In this document: positions 36,579-47,001 of the stretch, in pieces
Position numbering within the stretch: position 1 is the stretch's first letter
Layout of the letters: every line of letters begins with the position of its first letter
Source: Tamarix chinensis
Lineage: Eukaryota; Streptophyta; Magnoliopsida; Caryophyllales; Tamaricaceae
Assembly: GCA_030549775.1 (NCBI GenBank)
Contig: CM060175.1
Span: 43,651,415 to 43,715,414, forward strand
Reading direction: 5' to 3'
Length of the DNA: 64,000 bases
Notes under the pieces: generated by a model
Database searches by the model: none
Told to the model about the DNA's origin: nothing
Seen by the model: the letters and a program-made list of their open reading frames with translations, nothing else
Program-made: the position numbers and the translations under genes

Positions 36579-36838
36579 CAATAAAACTGCAATTGTGGTC
36601 TCGGTTGGGATGTCACGATATCGGGTGTCACGGATGACATTTTATATGTCACGGTTGTCACAAAGTATTTTTTTTCACAACAAATATTAGCAGATATTGA
36701 TAAAATATGATAACCAATATCTCGTCATGAAATTCTAAAACCATCACATATCACTAATTTATGTATTGACTGACCCAAAATCAGATAAATATCGGCTGAA
36801 ATTGCATATCGAAATTGATATTTAATTATATGGTTATG
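36579..36838 (+). repeat. ~260-bp interspersed repeat, copy 3 (inserted in gag)
   Basis: It starts CAATAAAACTGCAATTGTGG and ends ATTTAATTATATGG. The gag frame stops on its left and resumes as a zinc-knuckle remnant on its right, so this copy marks a real insertion and helps define the ends of the family. Confidence 0.85.
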
Positions 36839-36839
36839 C

Positions 36840-36935
36840 ACTACTCTCTATAGGAACCAATCATGATGGAGAGGAAAAGAAGAAGCCTCAGTGTAACTAT
36901 TACAAGAAACCATGAAATGTTTGAACTTCCGCATT
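36840..36935 (+). pseudogene. copia gag zinc-knuckle remnant
   Basis: EEKKKPQCNYYKKP, stop, NV, stop, TSAF reads as a decayed CX2CX4HX4C knuckle of the copia gag that was interrupted by repeat copy 3. A purine-rich stretch (AAAGAAAAGG) follows. Confidence 0.65.
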
Positions 36936-37239
36936 TGTAAAAGAAAAGAAAAGAAGGAAAGACAAAGAAAAAGAAAAGGAAAAAAAAAGGTAAGGCATGG
37001 CCACACAGTCTATGATGAACAATTTCAAATGGAGAATCAAGCAAATCAAAAGCACTTCTTTTTCAAAAGAACAAGTATAGAAGATAGTAAAACTCCAAGA
37101 ATCTCCATAATTCTCCTCTTCACCATCCCGCTCATTTGTCAAACAAGGTAATCCTAGCCATATGACTTCTATTATCGATCCATCTATTTTTCAGGTTTCA
37201 ATTTTGATGAACTAAACATATGACAAATTGCTCTTAGTT

Positions 37240-37720
37240 ATTCATCTTTTACAGCGCCTGTGCTTGGGACAAAAAGATCAAAGTCAGTAATAGGTCCATC
37301 TCGAAAATAGCTAGAGTTGAATCTATCAAAATTTCCCTTCACATTATTGATTCTTAAAAACATGCTACATGTTCCAAATCTCTCTTGTATGCTCTTTGGA
37401 TCTCAATTGGCGTGTTAATTTTTATTACTCTTATTGTGAGTTTCGGTATAAAGTCTCAAGAAGGATGATTGATGGTGCTAAAAACTTGGAGCTGGAGGTC
37501 TCTATCAGTTTATGAATGGCTTGCAAGACTTATAAACTGATCAAAAAGAATGAATTGAATATGTTTTGGTTTCTAATAATTCAGAAATCCTTTTATGGCC
37601 ATAAAGACTAGGCCATCCTAGTTCTTATCACTTACAACATCTGTACCATATTATTTTGAAGGACATCTTGTTTTGTCACATTTGATGACCATACTAGGGT
37701 CAATAGAGTATCTTTATATA
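37240..37720 (+). pseudogene. copia protease-to-integrase remnant (GAG-pre-integrase)
   Basis: NMLHVPNLSCMLF, then a frame with AKNLGAGGLYQFMNG, then SNNSEILLWP and RLGHPS are the usual strings before the copia integrase zinc finger. Stops and shifts are frequent. The integrase core that should follow is not found; AT-rich DNA takes its place. Confidence 0.75.
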
Positions 37721-37739
37721 ATAATTTCTATGGAATTTC

Positions 37740-40150
37740 AAATTTTCTAGTTTAACTTTTTTTTTTCTCAAAAATATTTATCTCTCTTCATAGAATTTAC
37801 CATTTTTTATATTATAATAATAAGACTTAAGGTCATTTATTAATATATTCAGATTTTCCTTTTATAAATATTATCTTTTTCTTCCTTTTATTGATCACAA
37901 TTTAGGAAATGGTTAATATTAGTATCTCTTTCATTATTACTCCTTGACATAGTCATCGGTTATATTTCACAGAGAGAAACCATATATTTCTATATTTACA
38001 AAACTAAAACATGGAAATATATTTCAAATGACTATCTTAAACAATTTACTGCTTGCGAGTAATCGTTTGTATTCATACTGTCAATAAGAGTGTATTTTCA
38101 TAATACGCTGACTTTCATGGAGAAGGTATACAATAGGTTAATTGCAACGTGAATTACTTAATGAAATGACTAGAGGAAAATTATATGTACTGGATTTTAA
38201 GTTTCATATTTTCATTTTTGTGAGAGTTGAAAAGTATACACATAAAATGAACTAATTCTTTTTTCTTCAATGAACTAGGAATTTTTTACATAAGTAATTT
38301 TTTTAATACAATAGGTTATGTAATCCAAATATCATTGTAACTTCTCCCACCTTCTAGAAAATATTTGGAAAGGTTATCACTACTTCTTGGAACTAAGCTT
38401 TAAATAATTTGATATGCTTCATCATAAATTATAAGAAAATATATAGATATATATATTTTTAAATAATAATCAGTCATATCAAGATTATTCTAGGCTCATT
38501 AGTTCTTTATATTTAACTATCAATTGAAGTGTTTTGTTATTTTTACTTATGCATGTCATTATATAATTATTTCTTAGCAATAACCAATATTTTTCTTTCT
38601 ATTTTTTACTTAAGCACCAATGGATATTTTTTTATTTTATAATAAATATAAATAAAAATTAATATAATAATAATAATAATAAAATATTAATAATGAGTAA
38701 TACTAGAAAAAATTAATTTAATAATAATAAGTAAAAATGATACCAAGAATTAATATTAATATTAATTATATAATAATATTATTATTATCAATGTTATTAT
38801 TGATATTAATTATTGTTAATATTATTAATTATAATTCATATTAATTATGCAATAATAATATTAATAATGATAATATTATAATAAATATTAATAGAACTAT
38901 TACTATTACAATTATTATTCTTATTTTAATTATTATAATAATAACAATTATCGATATAATTGTTATAATCAATAATATAACTATTATACTAATTATTAGT
39001 ATAGTTATTATTATCGTTCACATAATTATGATAAATATAATTAATAACATAATTATTATAATAACATAATAATTACAATTATTCAGATTGATCATATTAA
39101 TAATAATAATATTATTATTATTAACATATTTATTACAAATATTGATATTGATTTTAGAATTTATTATTAATATAATTATTATTATTTAATATTATAAATA
39201 TAATTAGTGTTATCAATATAATTATTATAATAATTATCAATATAACTATTAATATACATTAATTATAATAATTATTATCCATATACTTATTATAATTATC
39301 ATAATTATAATTATTCATAATAAAAATAATATTATATTTATTATTATTCTCTTTAGTACTAATCAAATCAACACCAATAAATTCATATTAGCTCAGCAAG
39401 AATAAGCTCTAAGTCATATGTAAGTCTAGTTCCAAGTTAAATGAAAAAATTAGAATATTAAATATTATATGATGTGGACATTAATTAAGACTGCTTATAA
39501 ATTTTCGGAACCAACATGTGAATTGGTTATCACTATACTATAACATAACATAGGTTTATAAGAAATACTATAACGAAATTTTACCATATGGCGGAGTTAG
39601 TGATTTAATTAGATGTACTTATATCAATAATAACATTTGGTGTGCATGAGTATATTGGTGGATTACAATAGTGCACAATTTCAGAACCTAGAACAAATCT
39701 AATTAAACCACCAATTAAATATTTATAACATGTGCATACAAAAAGAATTGTCCATCAATTTGTGTGTTTATGTTTTATATTTAATTTGTTTGAAGTAGTC
39801 TATTTTTGAACACCTTTGAATATTGCCCACATTTTAGCTAATATTGCACACATGTGAAAATATATGGGTTAGCTCAAGTCACATAAATATCAATGTACGA
39901 ACATGAACAAATATATTAGGTGGATAAATATCATAGTAGTAATTATCTGTGTGCAATTATAAGAATTTTTTGGGTATTTATATATAGAAGCCATTAGAAA
40001 GTAGACTCCATGGCTTAGATAATATTTACCAGTAGTGGCTAAACATTTAGTAGTCTACATGATGCAAATCCAATTCAAGGTCAATATAAAAACCTTTAGG
40101 AATGATAATATTAGTTAACAATATAATGGAAATTCTTTTATTGAAAAATG
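37740..40150. other. AT-rich insertion with ATTA-type low-complexity block
   Basis: 38640-39345 is made almost only of A and T in ATT/AAT/TAATA words and contains many short palindromes. The flanks are ordinary AT-rich DNA with no domain. The whole interval separates two parts of the same copia element, so it is an insertion or a deletion-plus-insertion product of unknown kind. Confidence 0.65.
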
Positions 40151-40199
40151 TATAATTTGCCAAAGCTATTGCGTTGATATACCTAATCTGAATAAGATA

Positions 40200-40440
40200 G
40201 CCAAACGGAACAATAAAAACCTACTAGAGATAGCTCCTTCTCGTAGGTTCACACATAATATCCCAAACTACTCTATTGGATATCTTTCATTAATACTTTC
40301 CTATGTTAAGGATCTCAATGACTATACAACAACGATCCTCAAGCAGGAAAGTGTGTTTTTATAGGGTATGCCTCAGATCAGAAGGTCTACAAATTTTACG
40401 ACACCACTTCTAGGAGGTTGTTTGTTACCATGGGTGTATG
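40200..40440 (+). pseudogene. copia integrase C-terminal remnant
   Basis: A stop-free run near 40333-40440 reads DPQAGKCVFIGYASDQKVYK and then FYDTTSRRLFVTMGV, the typical stretch between copia integrase and RT. It sits in line with the gag and pre-integrase pieces upstream. Confidence 0.85.
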
Positions 40441-40639
40441 CTTTTTTCTTTTTCTCTTTTTTTTTTTTTAACTTGAAACACAATCCACTACTAGAATTCA
40501 CCATGGACGGGTCTGATTTTCAAGAAAAATGAAAAAAATTAGCATGTAGGCCTATACAGATGCAGATTAGGCAGGCCCAAGTGATGACACAAAAATAAAT
40601 TTTTGTACAAATGTGTGGGGTCATGTGGTGACTTAGCTA

Positions 40640-40836
40640 AATAAAAAACAGGTTGCCAATAGTGCAAAAACTGACTACAGAGTCAGGGCTAACCAAATAT
40701 GTAACTTTGGTTGAAGAGAATAATTGAACTGAGTATCCTTAACTACAATAATGAAGCTTTACTGTAACAATAAAGCGATAATAAAAAATAGTTCATAACT
40801 CGGTGCAGCATAAACGAACTAAGCACATTGAGATTG
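40640..40836 (+). pseudogene. copia RNase H remnant, left piece
   Basis: KLYCNNKAIIKNSS followed by a decayed HIEI string matches the copia RNase H motif around the second conserved block. The RT is missing upstream. The frame is cut at 40836 by a solo LTR and resumes at 47002. Confidence 0.8.
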
Positions 40837-41332
40837 TGATGCAAGTGCATCCTCATTCATACATCTAAACAAGTGTTTCGGATATGCTTTAGATGTTTCT
40901 TAAAGTTATCGCAGCTGATTTTCAAGTTGCAAATACTTAAAAATTTGGACATAAATTGAAGAATCTTGCAAAATAGGTAATTTTGTGCAACCAAATAAAG
41001 CCTTGCTGAGTTGGACAACATGTTGACCAGCCAAAGATGACAAGGTGACAGCTTGGACCAGCTTGGATGTGGAGAAACATACATGCAACATGGGGTTTAA
41101 TTCAAGCTTGGTTCGACACTAATTAGCTAAGGTTTCCTAATTAGTTAAGATTTGTTCTTAACTAATTCCCTCCTTATCCCAACTTGTAATCTAGCTTAAT
41201 CGGTAAGTGAGGTAAATTTTATATCATATGAACATTCTGTACAAGTACACAGGGCATACCCTGGTTTACAACATGATCATTTTGACAACAAAGATCTCCA
41301 TACCAACAAGGTCCTTAGCTTACAGAAATATG

Positions 41333-42137
41333 CTACACCCTAGGGCAATAGGCAAACAAGCTATCTTTTAGGCCATCCCTGAGTTTTCTTTCAAAAAATA
41401 GAGAGCTATAAACATATTTCTGGACCTGTACAAAAATACTAGTATGGTCAAAGGTTTTAGAGTGAAACAAAATGTCATTCCTACTCCTCCAGATGAAATA
41501 CACAGCAGCAGCCAAAGTGAGAGCTCTAGCCTTCCAGATTATATGTTGCCTATGGGAATTCCTCTGGATGATCCTCATGGCACTGAAAACTGTGGTAGAC
41601 CCTCTTGAAATGCCCAGCCAAGTTCTAAGCGGTTTCCACACCCTGTTGGATACTTCACATTCAAAAAATAAGTGTTCATGGGTCTCTGTCTTCTGCTGGC
41701 ATAAAGTACATTCCTTAGGGCCATCAGCAAACTTGAGTCTGTCCCTGGTATACATTCTTTTCATGAGAGTTAACCAGAGGAAGAAGGCATATCTTTTGGT
41801 TCTGTTCTGCAACCAAACAGCCCTGTGAGGTTTCCATTTAGGTTCTTTATCTCTGAAAAAATTATATGCCAGGGATGTTGAAAAACCATCCAGGGTCACC
41901 CAAGACTTCAACAAGGCTGTAGCTCTTTCCTTAGATCCCTGTAAGTGGGCCAGCCGGTCAAATAGGTTGCTAATTTTTCTCATAAAATGGGATGTGTCTT
42001 GGCTTGGGTTGAAAGAAGCCATATTCCCATTTTTTAGATAATGAACATGAATCCACTTGGTCCACAGTGAGATCTTCTCATCTTGTAGGAACCAAATGTA
42101 TTTGCAAAGAAAAGCTGAATTCCAAGCATGCAGATCT
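41333..42137 (-). pseudogene. LINE ORF2, 3' part after frameshift (zf-RVT)
   Basis: It continues ORF2 in another frame. It starts with DLHAWNSAFLCKYIWFLQDE and contains the zf-RVT domain: FLWLTLMKRMYTRDRL, then CTLCQQKTETHEHLFFEC and W. In plant LINEs this zinc-binding region follows the RT. The stop is at 41333-41335. It is displaced from the upstream frame by a 23-base duplication at 42119-42164 and is otherwise free of stops over about 268 codons. Confidence 0.9.
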
Positions 42138-44721
42138 CTAAATTCCAAGCATGCAGATCTATAATACCCAGCCCTCCTTCCTGTTTAGGTTGACATAGCT
42201 TAGACCATGCGACAGGAGGAGGTTTTCCTTGCCATAAAAAATTCCTGCAGAGAGTGATGATTCTATGTAGCACAAGCTTAGGAACAGCAAAAATGGATAG
42301 CCAGAAACCCAGCAGGCCTTGCGTCACAGAGTTCAGGATTTCCAGCCTACCTGCAAAGGAAAGAGAATTTGCATTCCATAGCTTCAGCTGCTCACATAGA
42401 GAATTAATAAGGTTTTCATAATCCATGGGCCTCAATTTACAGGGGTTCAGGGGGACCCCTAGATATCTGAAAGGGAAGCTGCCCCTTTGCATTTTTGTAA
42501 GTGCTAAAATCTCCTGCTGCGGCTGGTCCTTTACTCTAGCCATGAAAATTTGAAATTTATCAGGGTTCACAGAAAGGCCAGAACACCTGCTAAAATCTTC
42601 AAGGCCCTGTAACAGAGTCTGAACTGAAGTAGAGTCACCCCTGCTGAACAAAATCAGGCCATCTGCAAAGGCTAGATGCAGCAGGTTCAGCTTCCTGCAT
42701 TTGGAATGGTAGGAAAACCCCTGCCCCTGTGCAAGCTGCTTGAGATGCCTGCTGAAATACTCCATGCATAGAACAAACAGGTAAGGGGACAGTGGGTCTC
42801 CTTGCCTAAGCCCTCTTGCACCCTTGAAGAAACCAAACAAATTGCCATTTAGTTTCAGAGAAAAGCTGGTGGTAGAGACACACTCCATCACCAATTCTGT
42901 AAACTCTGGTGGGAATTTGTAGGCTTTGAGGAGGTCGTTAAGAAAGCTCCAAGAGAGAGTATCATAGGCTTTTCTGATATCTATCTTAAGCATACATTTT
43001 GGGGTAGTTCTTTTCCTCGAGTACTCCTTCAAAAGCTCTTGAACAAGCAGAATGTTCTCTGACATCACTCTCCCTTTGACAAAGGCTCCTTGTTCTGGGC
43101 TTATTATGTCGTCCAAGCACTGAGCAATTCTGTTTGCTAAGAGTTTAGCAATGACCTTGTACATGGTGTTGCAGCAGGCTATAGGTCTGAACTCATTGAC
43201 AGAGGATGCCTGGCCATGTTTGGGGATCAATACTAGGTTTGCATGATTGACCCTCTTCAAGAGTCTTCTAGAAGTGAAGAACTCCATTACAGCAGCACAG
43301 AACTCTTCCCCAATAATTTCCCAAGCTTCCTTGAAGAATTTAGCTGAATATCCATCAGGGCCAGGAGCTTTTGAGTCACCCAGGGAGAAGAGGACCTTTT
43401 TAATCTCTGCAGTAGTGACTGGCCTCATAAGTGCTTGAGTGTGCTCTTCTGTGATAGTGTGTCCTGTGGATATAATTGTGCTGTCCATCTCTGTATATTG
43501 TATCTTCTTCCCCAGTAGGTTCTGGTAGAAGTCCAGAAATTCCTCTTCCATCTCCTGATCAGAATGGGTGGGCTGTCCATCTTCCTTCCGAATCTGGATA
43601 ATTCTGCTCTTAGCCTGCCTGGCTTTGAGCATATCAAAGAAGAAATTGGAGTTTTGATCCATGTTGAACATAAATTTGTTTCTATTGATCTGAGAAACAA
43701 AACTGTCTGCGGCTCTCTTCAAAAAACAGGCCTTCCTCCTTAGTGCTTCAAGAGTCTCCAGGTTCTTCAAAGAGGGTTGGGCCATGACAAATTCTTGAGC
43801 TGCCTTGAGTTGATTTTCTGCAAGGTTAGCTCTAGCAATAATATGATCAAACTCATATTTATTCAACCTTTTTAAATCATGTTTCAGCAAGGAAAGCTTC
43901 ATGCAAAAATTGAATTGGTGAGTACCACAAAAGGAGAACCTCCAGTTTTTGCAGACTACCTCCTTAAACCTGGGGTGGATGCTCCACATATTATAAAACT
44001 GAAAAGGTTTCTGTCTTTTCGGTTGCATCCCACAGTTAATGATGCATGGAGAATGGTCAGAAGTGCTCCCTGGTGGCAAAAACTTTGCAGTGATAAGATG
44101 GCCAGCAGCAAGCCCCTCAGCATTTATCATGGCTCTGTCCAATTTGCACTTCACCTTGTGGCCAAGGAAAGTGTGAAAGCAGCCTGTTGCAGGAAGATCA
44201 GATAGCTGAGCCACCAAGCAGCATTTTTTGAAGTCTGCAGCCTCATAATCTGTGATGGGTCTAGAGCCACTTCTATCAGCAGAATTAAGGGGACAATTAA
44301 AATCCCCTCCAACTAACCAGGGCCCCTTCATAGATCTGGCTAACATTGCCAAAGTCTCCCATAAAATCTTTCTGTCCTTAATGGTATACAGGCCATATAC
44401 CACAGTTAGGGTTATGTTGAGTCCTAATTTGATATCCTCCACTGAACCAGTAATAGATTGGGGTGATACCTCCTTGAGCTGGAACTTAATGAGGTTTGGG
44501 TTCCAAAGGAGGATAATTCTTCCATTAGGATGGTGGCAGAAATTCTCATGGTGCTTCCATCCCTTGAAGAACTTATCCACCATGAGCAATAATTTCTGTT
44601 TATCCAATTTGGATTCCAGAATACCAACAATAGAACAATCATATTCTTTGTACAAAGCCCCCAGAGCTTTTTGTTTCAGGGGAGAGCTCACTCCCCTTAA
44701 ATTCCAGATGAGCAGATTCAT
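42034..44721 (-). CDS. LINE ORF2: AP-type endonuclease and reverse transcriptase (frameshifted)
   Basis: The open frame is 895 aa. Residues 1-230 are an exonuclease-endonuclease-phosphatase domain (LLIWNLRG at the start, ESK near 38, VVYG near 110, GGDFN near 140, SDHSP near 220). RT follows: APGPDGYSAKFF near 450, LIPKHG, FRPIACCNTMYK, GRVMSENILL, LKIDIRKAYD, RGLRQGDPLSPYLF, then FADGLILF near 688. The last motif should be FADD; here the second aspartate is glycine (GAT GGC near 42655), which should impair the active site. The final 35 residues are out of frame because of the 23-base duplication. The start ATG overlaps the ORF1 stop as ATGA. Confidence 0.93.
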   Translation of the reverse strand: MNLLIWNLRGVSSPLKQKALGALYKEYDCSIVGILESKLDKQKLLLMVDKFFKGWKHHENFCHHPNGRIILLWNPNLIKFQLKEVSPQSITGSVEDIKLGLNITLTVVYGLYTIKDRKILWETLAMLARSMKGPWLVGGDFNCPLNSADRSGSRPITDYEAADFKKCCLVAQLSDLPATGCFHTFLGHKVKCKLDRAMINAEGLAAGHLITAKFLPPGSTSDHSPCIINCGMQPKRQKPFQFYNMWSIHPRFKEVVCKNWRFSFCGTHQFNFCMKLSLLKHDLKRLNKYEFDHIIARANLAENQLKAAQEFVMAQPSLKNLETLEALRRKACFLKRAADSFVSQINRNKFMFNMDQNSNFFFDMLKARQAKSRIIQIRKEDGQPTHSDQEMEEEFLDFYQNLLGKKIQYTEMDSTIISTGHTITEEHTQALMRPVTTAEIKKVLFSLGDSKAPGPDGYSAKFFKEAWEIIGEEFCAAVMEFFTSRRLLKRVNHANLVLIPKHGQASSVNEFRPIACCNTMYKVIAKLLANRIAQCLDDIISPEQGAFVKGRVMSENILLVQELLKEYSRKRTTPKCMLKIDIRKAYDTLSWSFLNDLLKAYKFPPEFTELVMECVSTTSFSLKLNGNLFGFFKGARGLRQGDPLSPYLFVLCMEYFSRHLKQLAQGQGFSYHSKCRKLNLLHLAFADGLILFSRGDSTSVQTLLQGLEDFSRCSGLSVNPDKFQIFMARVKDQPQQEILALTKMQRGSFPFRYLGVPLNPCKLRPMDYENLINSLCEQLKLWNANSLSFAGRLEILNSVTQGLLGFWLSIFAVPKLVLHRIITLCRNFLWQGKPPPVAWSKLCQPKQEGGLGIIDLHAWNLEICMLGIQLFFANTFGSYKMRRSHCGPSGFMFII
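42119..42164 (+). repeat. 23-bp tandem duplication breaking LINE ORF2
   Basis: ATTCCAAGCATGCAGATCT begins at 42119 and again at 42142. Twenty-three is not a multiple of three, so the reading frame changes within the DLHAWN string that appears in both frames. Confidence 0.95.
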
Positions 44722-46373
44722 GAGATTTTCCCAGGCCTAGATAGCCTTCTCATGGGACCCCTTTTGATCTGCTTATAGGTTGGCATCCTCCTTTTCCTTC
44801 TCACAGCTTTGGTAATCACCTGCTGCCACCCACTAACATCCACATCCTCCTGTTGCATAGGCTTCTCCAAATCCCCCTCTTGCTGTGCTACAGGAGGGTT
44901 GGACACCATGGCCTTAGTGGTCTTCTGTTGAGGCATGTGGTCCTCCCCTGGAGCATTCTTTTTGCCTGGATTCTGAGTTCCAGGCATTTCTTCCACAACT
45001 GGGCTTTGTAGGTCAGCCCCCACATTCCTGGTTGCTCCTCTCTTGCTGGTCTCGACTTTGTCTGCTGTATCTAGCTCTGAAGTGGCACTTGGCTTCTTAG
45101 GCTGTGCCCTTTTTCCTTTGTTCCGTTCAGTATTCTGCTTTGCCTGCATAGATTCAGCATTGAGGGGGGGTGCTTGCTTAGCTACTGAAACATGATTGAC
45201 AATATTGTCCCTCTTGTTTTCCTGATTCTTCCCACAATTATTTTCCAGATGCCCCAAGGTTCCACAACAGTTACAGACTAGGGGCAGGTCTTCATATTCA
45301 ATGATCTGCGTGTATTCCTCCTCCTCTCCCCTTACTTTGACAGCTGTAGGGAGCTTCCCTTTCACATCAATTTCCACCAGCACCCTGCCATATTCAATTT
45401 TTGACCTCTGCAAGGTGAAGTCATCCACCAAGATTGGCCTGCCTATATAGGAAGCTATCTGACTTATAGCCCCACAATTCCAGAGTTCTAAAGGCAAGTT
45501 GACAAGCCTCACCCACACAGGGATTTTTGTGATTTCCTCCTTGCCAAAGGAAAATAACTTAGGTATTTCCTTAAGCACAAAGACCTTCCCTTTGACTATG
45601 TAAGGTCCCCCAGCTAACGCTTTATCCTTTTCTGCCAAGCTCTCAAATTTTAGGACCACCCATCCAGAACTATGAATGATATATTTGAATGGGAGTTTCA
45701 TAACATGCTTAGCCACTCCCAGGTTGTACCTGTCTGGTTTGATCCCAACAAAACAGCCCAGCAAGCAAGCTCCCCAGGCTTCATCCACAGAGTGGATGTT
45801 TTCCTTAGAGACACACACCACCTCACCCTTGGGTGGTATATAGTTACATTTTTTTACTGAAATGCTGGGAAAAAGCTCTGCAAAGGATTTATTCATTGTA
45901 GGGGGTACCTGAGGTGGAGTTTTCCTTCCAGGATGACCCCCATTGTTGCCCAATTGATTCTGCACATCAGTAGCTGCTGCAGTACCTGTTCTACCATCCA
46001 ATTCAGCTTCAGAATCTGAGAGTAAATCAGGCATAGAGGAGATTGGCTCTTCCATACCCATCCTGGCAGCTCGAGCAGTCGACTGCCGCTTGTATTGTTT
46101 CAGCTGGGCTTGAGTTTGATCACCCAAATTGGACAAATTAGCATCCAAAGGCAGGTTGAGGCCATGCTGCTGCTCGACAGAGGGAGTTTGAACGACTTCC
46201 AATCCCAATTCAGCTGCCTGAGTTTGGTTATCACCCTCTCTGTCAGTTAGGGCAAAATTCAGCTCCCTCGAAGCTGAATTTGTCACAGGGGAGCCATGAG
46301 AGGAAAAGTTGCTGGACTGAGCTGAAGTCGAAGCTCCAGTGTGCTTCTTAGCTCGACCTCTAGTGTTCACCAT
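44718..46373 (-). CDS. LINE ORF1: DUF4283 and CCHC-knuckle RNA-binding protein
   Basis: It is an intact frame of 551 aa. The first ATG is at 46371-46373 (MVNTRGRAKKHTG); the frame runs five codons further upstream but begins with GTG. The N-terminal 160 residues are polar and low in complexity. A DUF4283 domain covers about 160-345 (SFAELFPSI, GIKPDRYNLGVAKHVMKLPF, GWVVLKFESLAEKDKAL, IPVWVRLVNLPLELW, IGRPILVDD). CNCCGTLGHLENNC near 375 is a CX2CX4HX4C knuckle. The C-terminus is basic. Plant L1 proteins of this kind coat the element RNA. The stop TGA overlaps the ORF2 start. Confidence 0.93.
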   Translation of the reverse strand: MVNTRGRAKKHTGASTSAQSSNFSSHGSPVTNSASRELNFALTDREGDNQTQAAELGLEVVQTPSVEQQHGLNLPLDANLSNLGDQTQAQLKQYKRQSTARAARMGMEEPISSMPDLLSDSEAELDGRTGTAAATDVQNQLGNNGGHPGRKTPPQVPPTMNKSFAELFPSISVKKCNYIPPKGEVVCVSKENIHSVDEAWGACLLGCFVGIKPDRYNLGVAKHVMKLPFKYIIHSSGWVVLKFESLAEKDKALAGGPYIVKGKVFVLKEIPKLFSFGKEEITKIPVWVRLVNLPLELWNCGAISQIASYIGRPILVDDFTLQRSKIEYGRVLVEIDVKGKLPTAVKVRGEEEEYTQIIEYEDLPLVCNCCGTLGHLENNCGKNQENKRDNIVNHVSVAKQAPPLNAESMQAKQNTERNKGKRAQPKKPSATSELDTADKVETSKRGATRNVGADLQSPVVEEMPGTQNPGKKNAPGEDHMPQQKTTKAMVSNPPVAQQEGDLEKPMQQEDVDVSGWQQVITKAVRRKRRMPTYKQIKRGPMRRLSRPGKIS

Positions 46374-47001
46374 AAGTTCGAAACCCACAGAACAGAAGAC
46401 CGAACGAAGGAGGAGAAAAAGAAGACAGAACGGGAGTCACAGTGCAGGGGAAGGTTCAGCTATGTGCTCGATGGAACAAATAGTCAGCTTCCTTTTTCAG
46501 TCGCCATAGCAGGGGCTCGAAAAGGGAGAGACTAAACCGAGCATCGCTTATTAAATTGTATGATAATCTAGCTTAATGACTAGATATTTCATGGGTTATG
46601 CCTATATATATGGCATACATACGACCTTGTATGAGAATAGAGTGTAATGTTGAGTAATAGAATTCTCTTTGTGAGTTTCAGTTGTTTTGATATTCTTTGT
46701 GAATTGAAGTTGTGCATGTTCATTCATCTTAGTGAGTTTGGATTTATCTTTGAAGATATACTTTGTGAATATCTTCACAGTTATTCTTACCTTTGGAAGT
46801 CTACTTCCTGTCTTCTTCTCGAGGGATTCCAAGTGAGGAAATCTTTGTGAATCCTTAGTTGGTAGTTTCGGAGTATTTACTTAGTGAAATCACTTTTATT
46901 CATATCCATTTCCTACCCTTTGAGTTCGAATTTCATCATTCAAATTGGGGTTAAAATATGATGGTGCTTGCATGTTGGAGGGGGCATGTAGATCCACGTC
47001 A

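Larger units (their letters stand above)
41201..46563 (-). mobile_element. full-length L1-type LINE with 14-bp target duplication
   Basis: TAATCTAGCTTAAT stands on both sides (41187-41200 and 46564-46577). Between lie a 190-base 5' leader, ORF1, ORF2 and a 132-base 3' tail, all on the minus strand. The full length and clean duplication indicate a fairly recent target-primed insertion compared with the battered elements around it. The 3' end (left edge) shows no poly(A): it reads CTCACTTACCG on the minus strand. ORF2 is broken, so the copy cannot move by itself. Confidence 0.9.
40837..47001. mobile_element. solo LTR (about 790 bp) split by a LINE
   Basis: The unit begins TGATGCAAGTGCATC and ends GTAGATCCACGTCA. 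GATTG flanks it at 40832-40836 and 47002-47006, exactly where the copia RNase H frame breaks and resumes. After removal of the LINE and its duplication it is about 788 bp, with no internal domain and no second LTR, which fits a solo LTR left by recombination. Its right half (46580-46900) repeats CTTTGTGA words. Family and strand are not determined. Confidence 0.75.

Noticed and set aside
41472..41828. 118-aa plus-strand frame
   Set aside because: It is antisense to the zf-RVT part of LINE ORF2.
43879..44740. 108-aa and 162-aa plus-strand frames
   Set aside because: Both are antisense to the LINE endonuclease; no family likeness.
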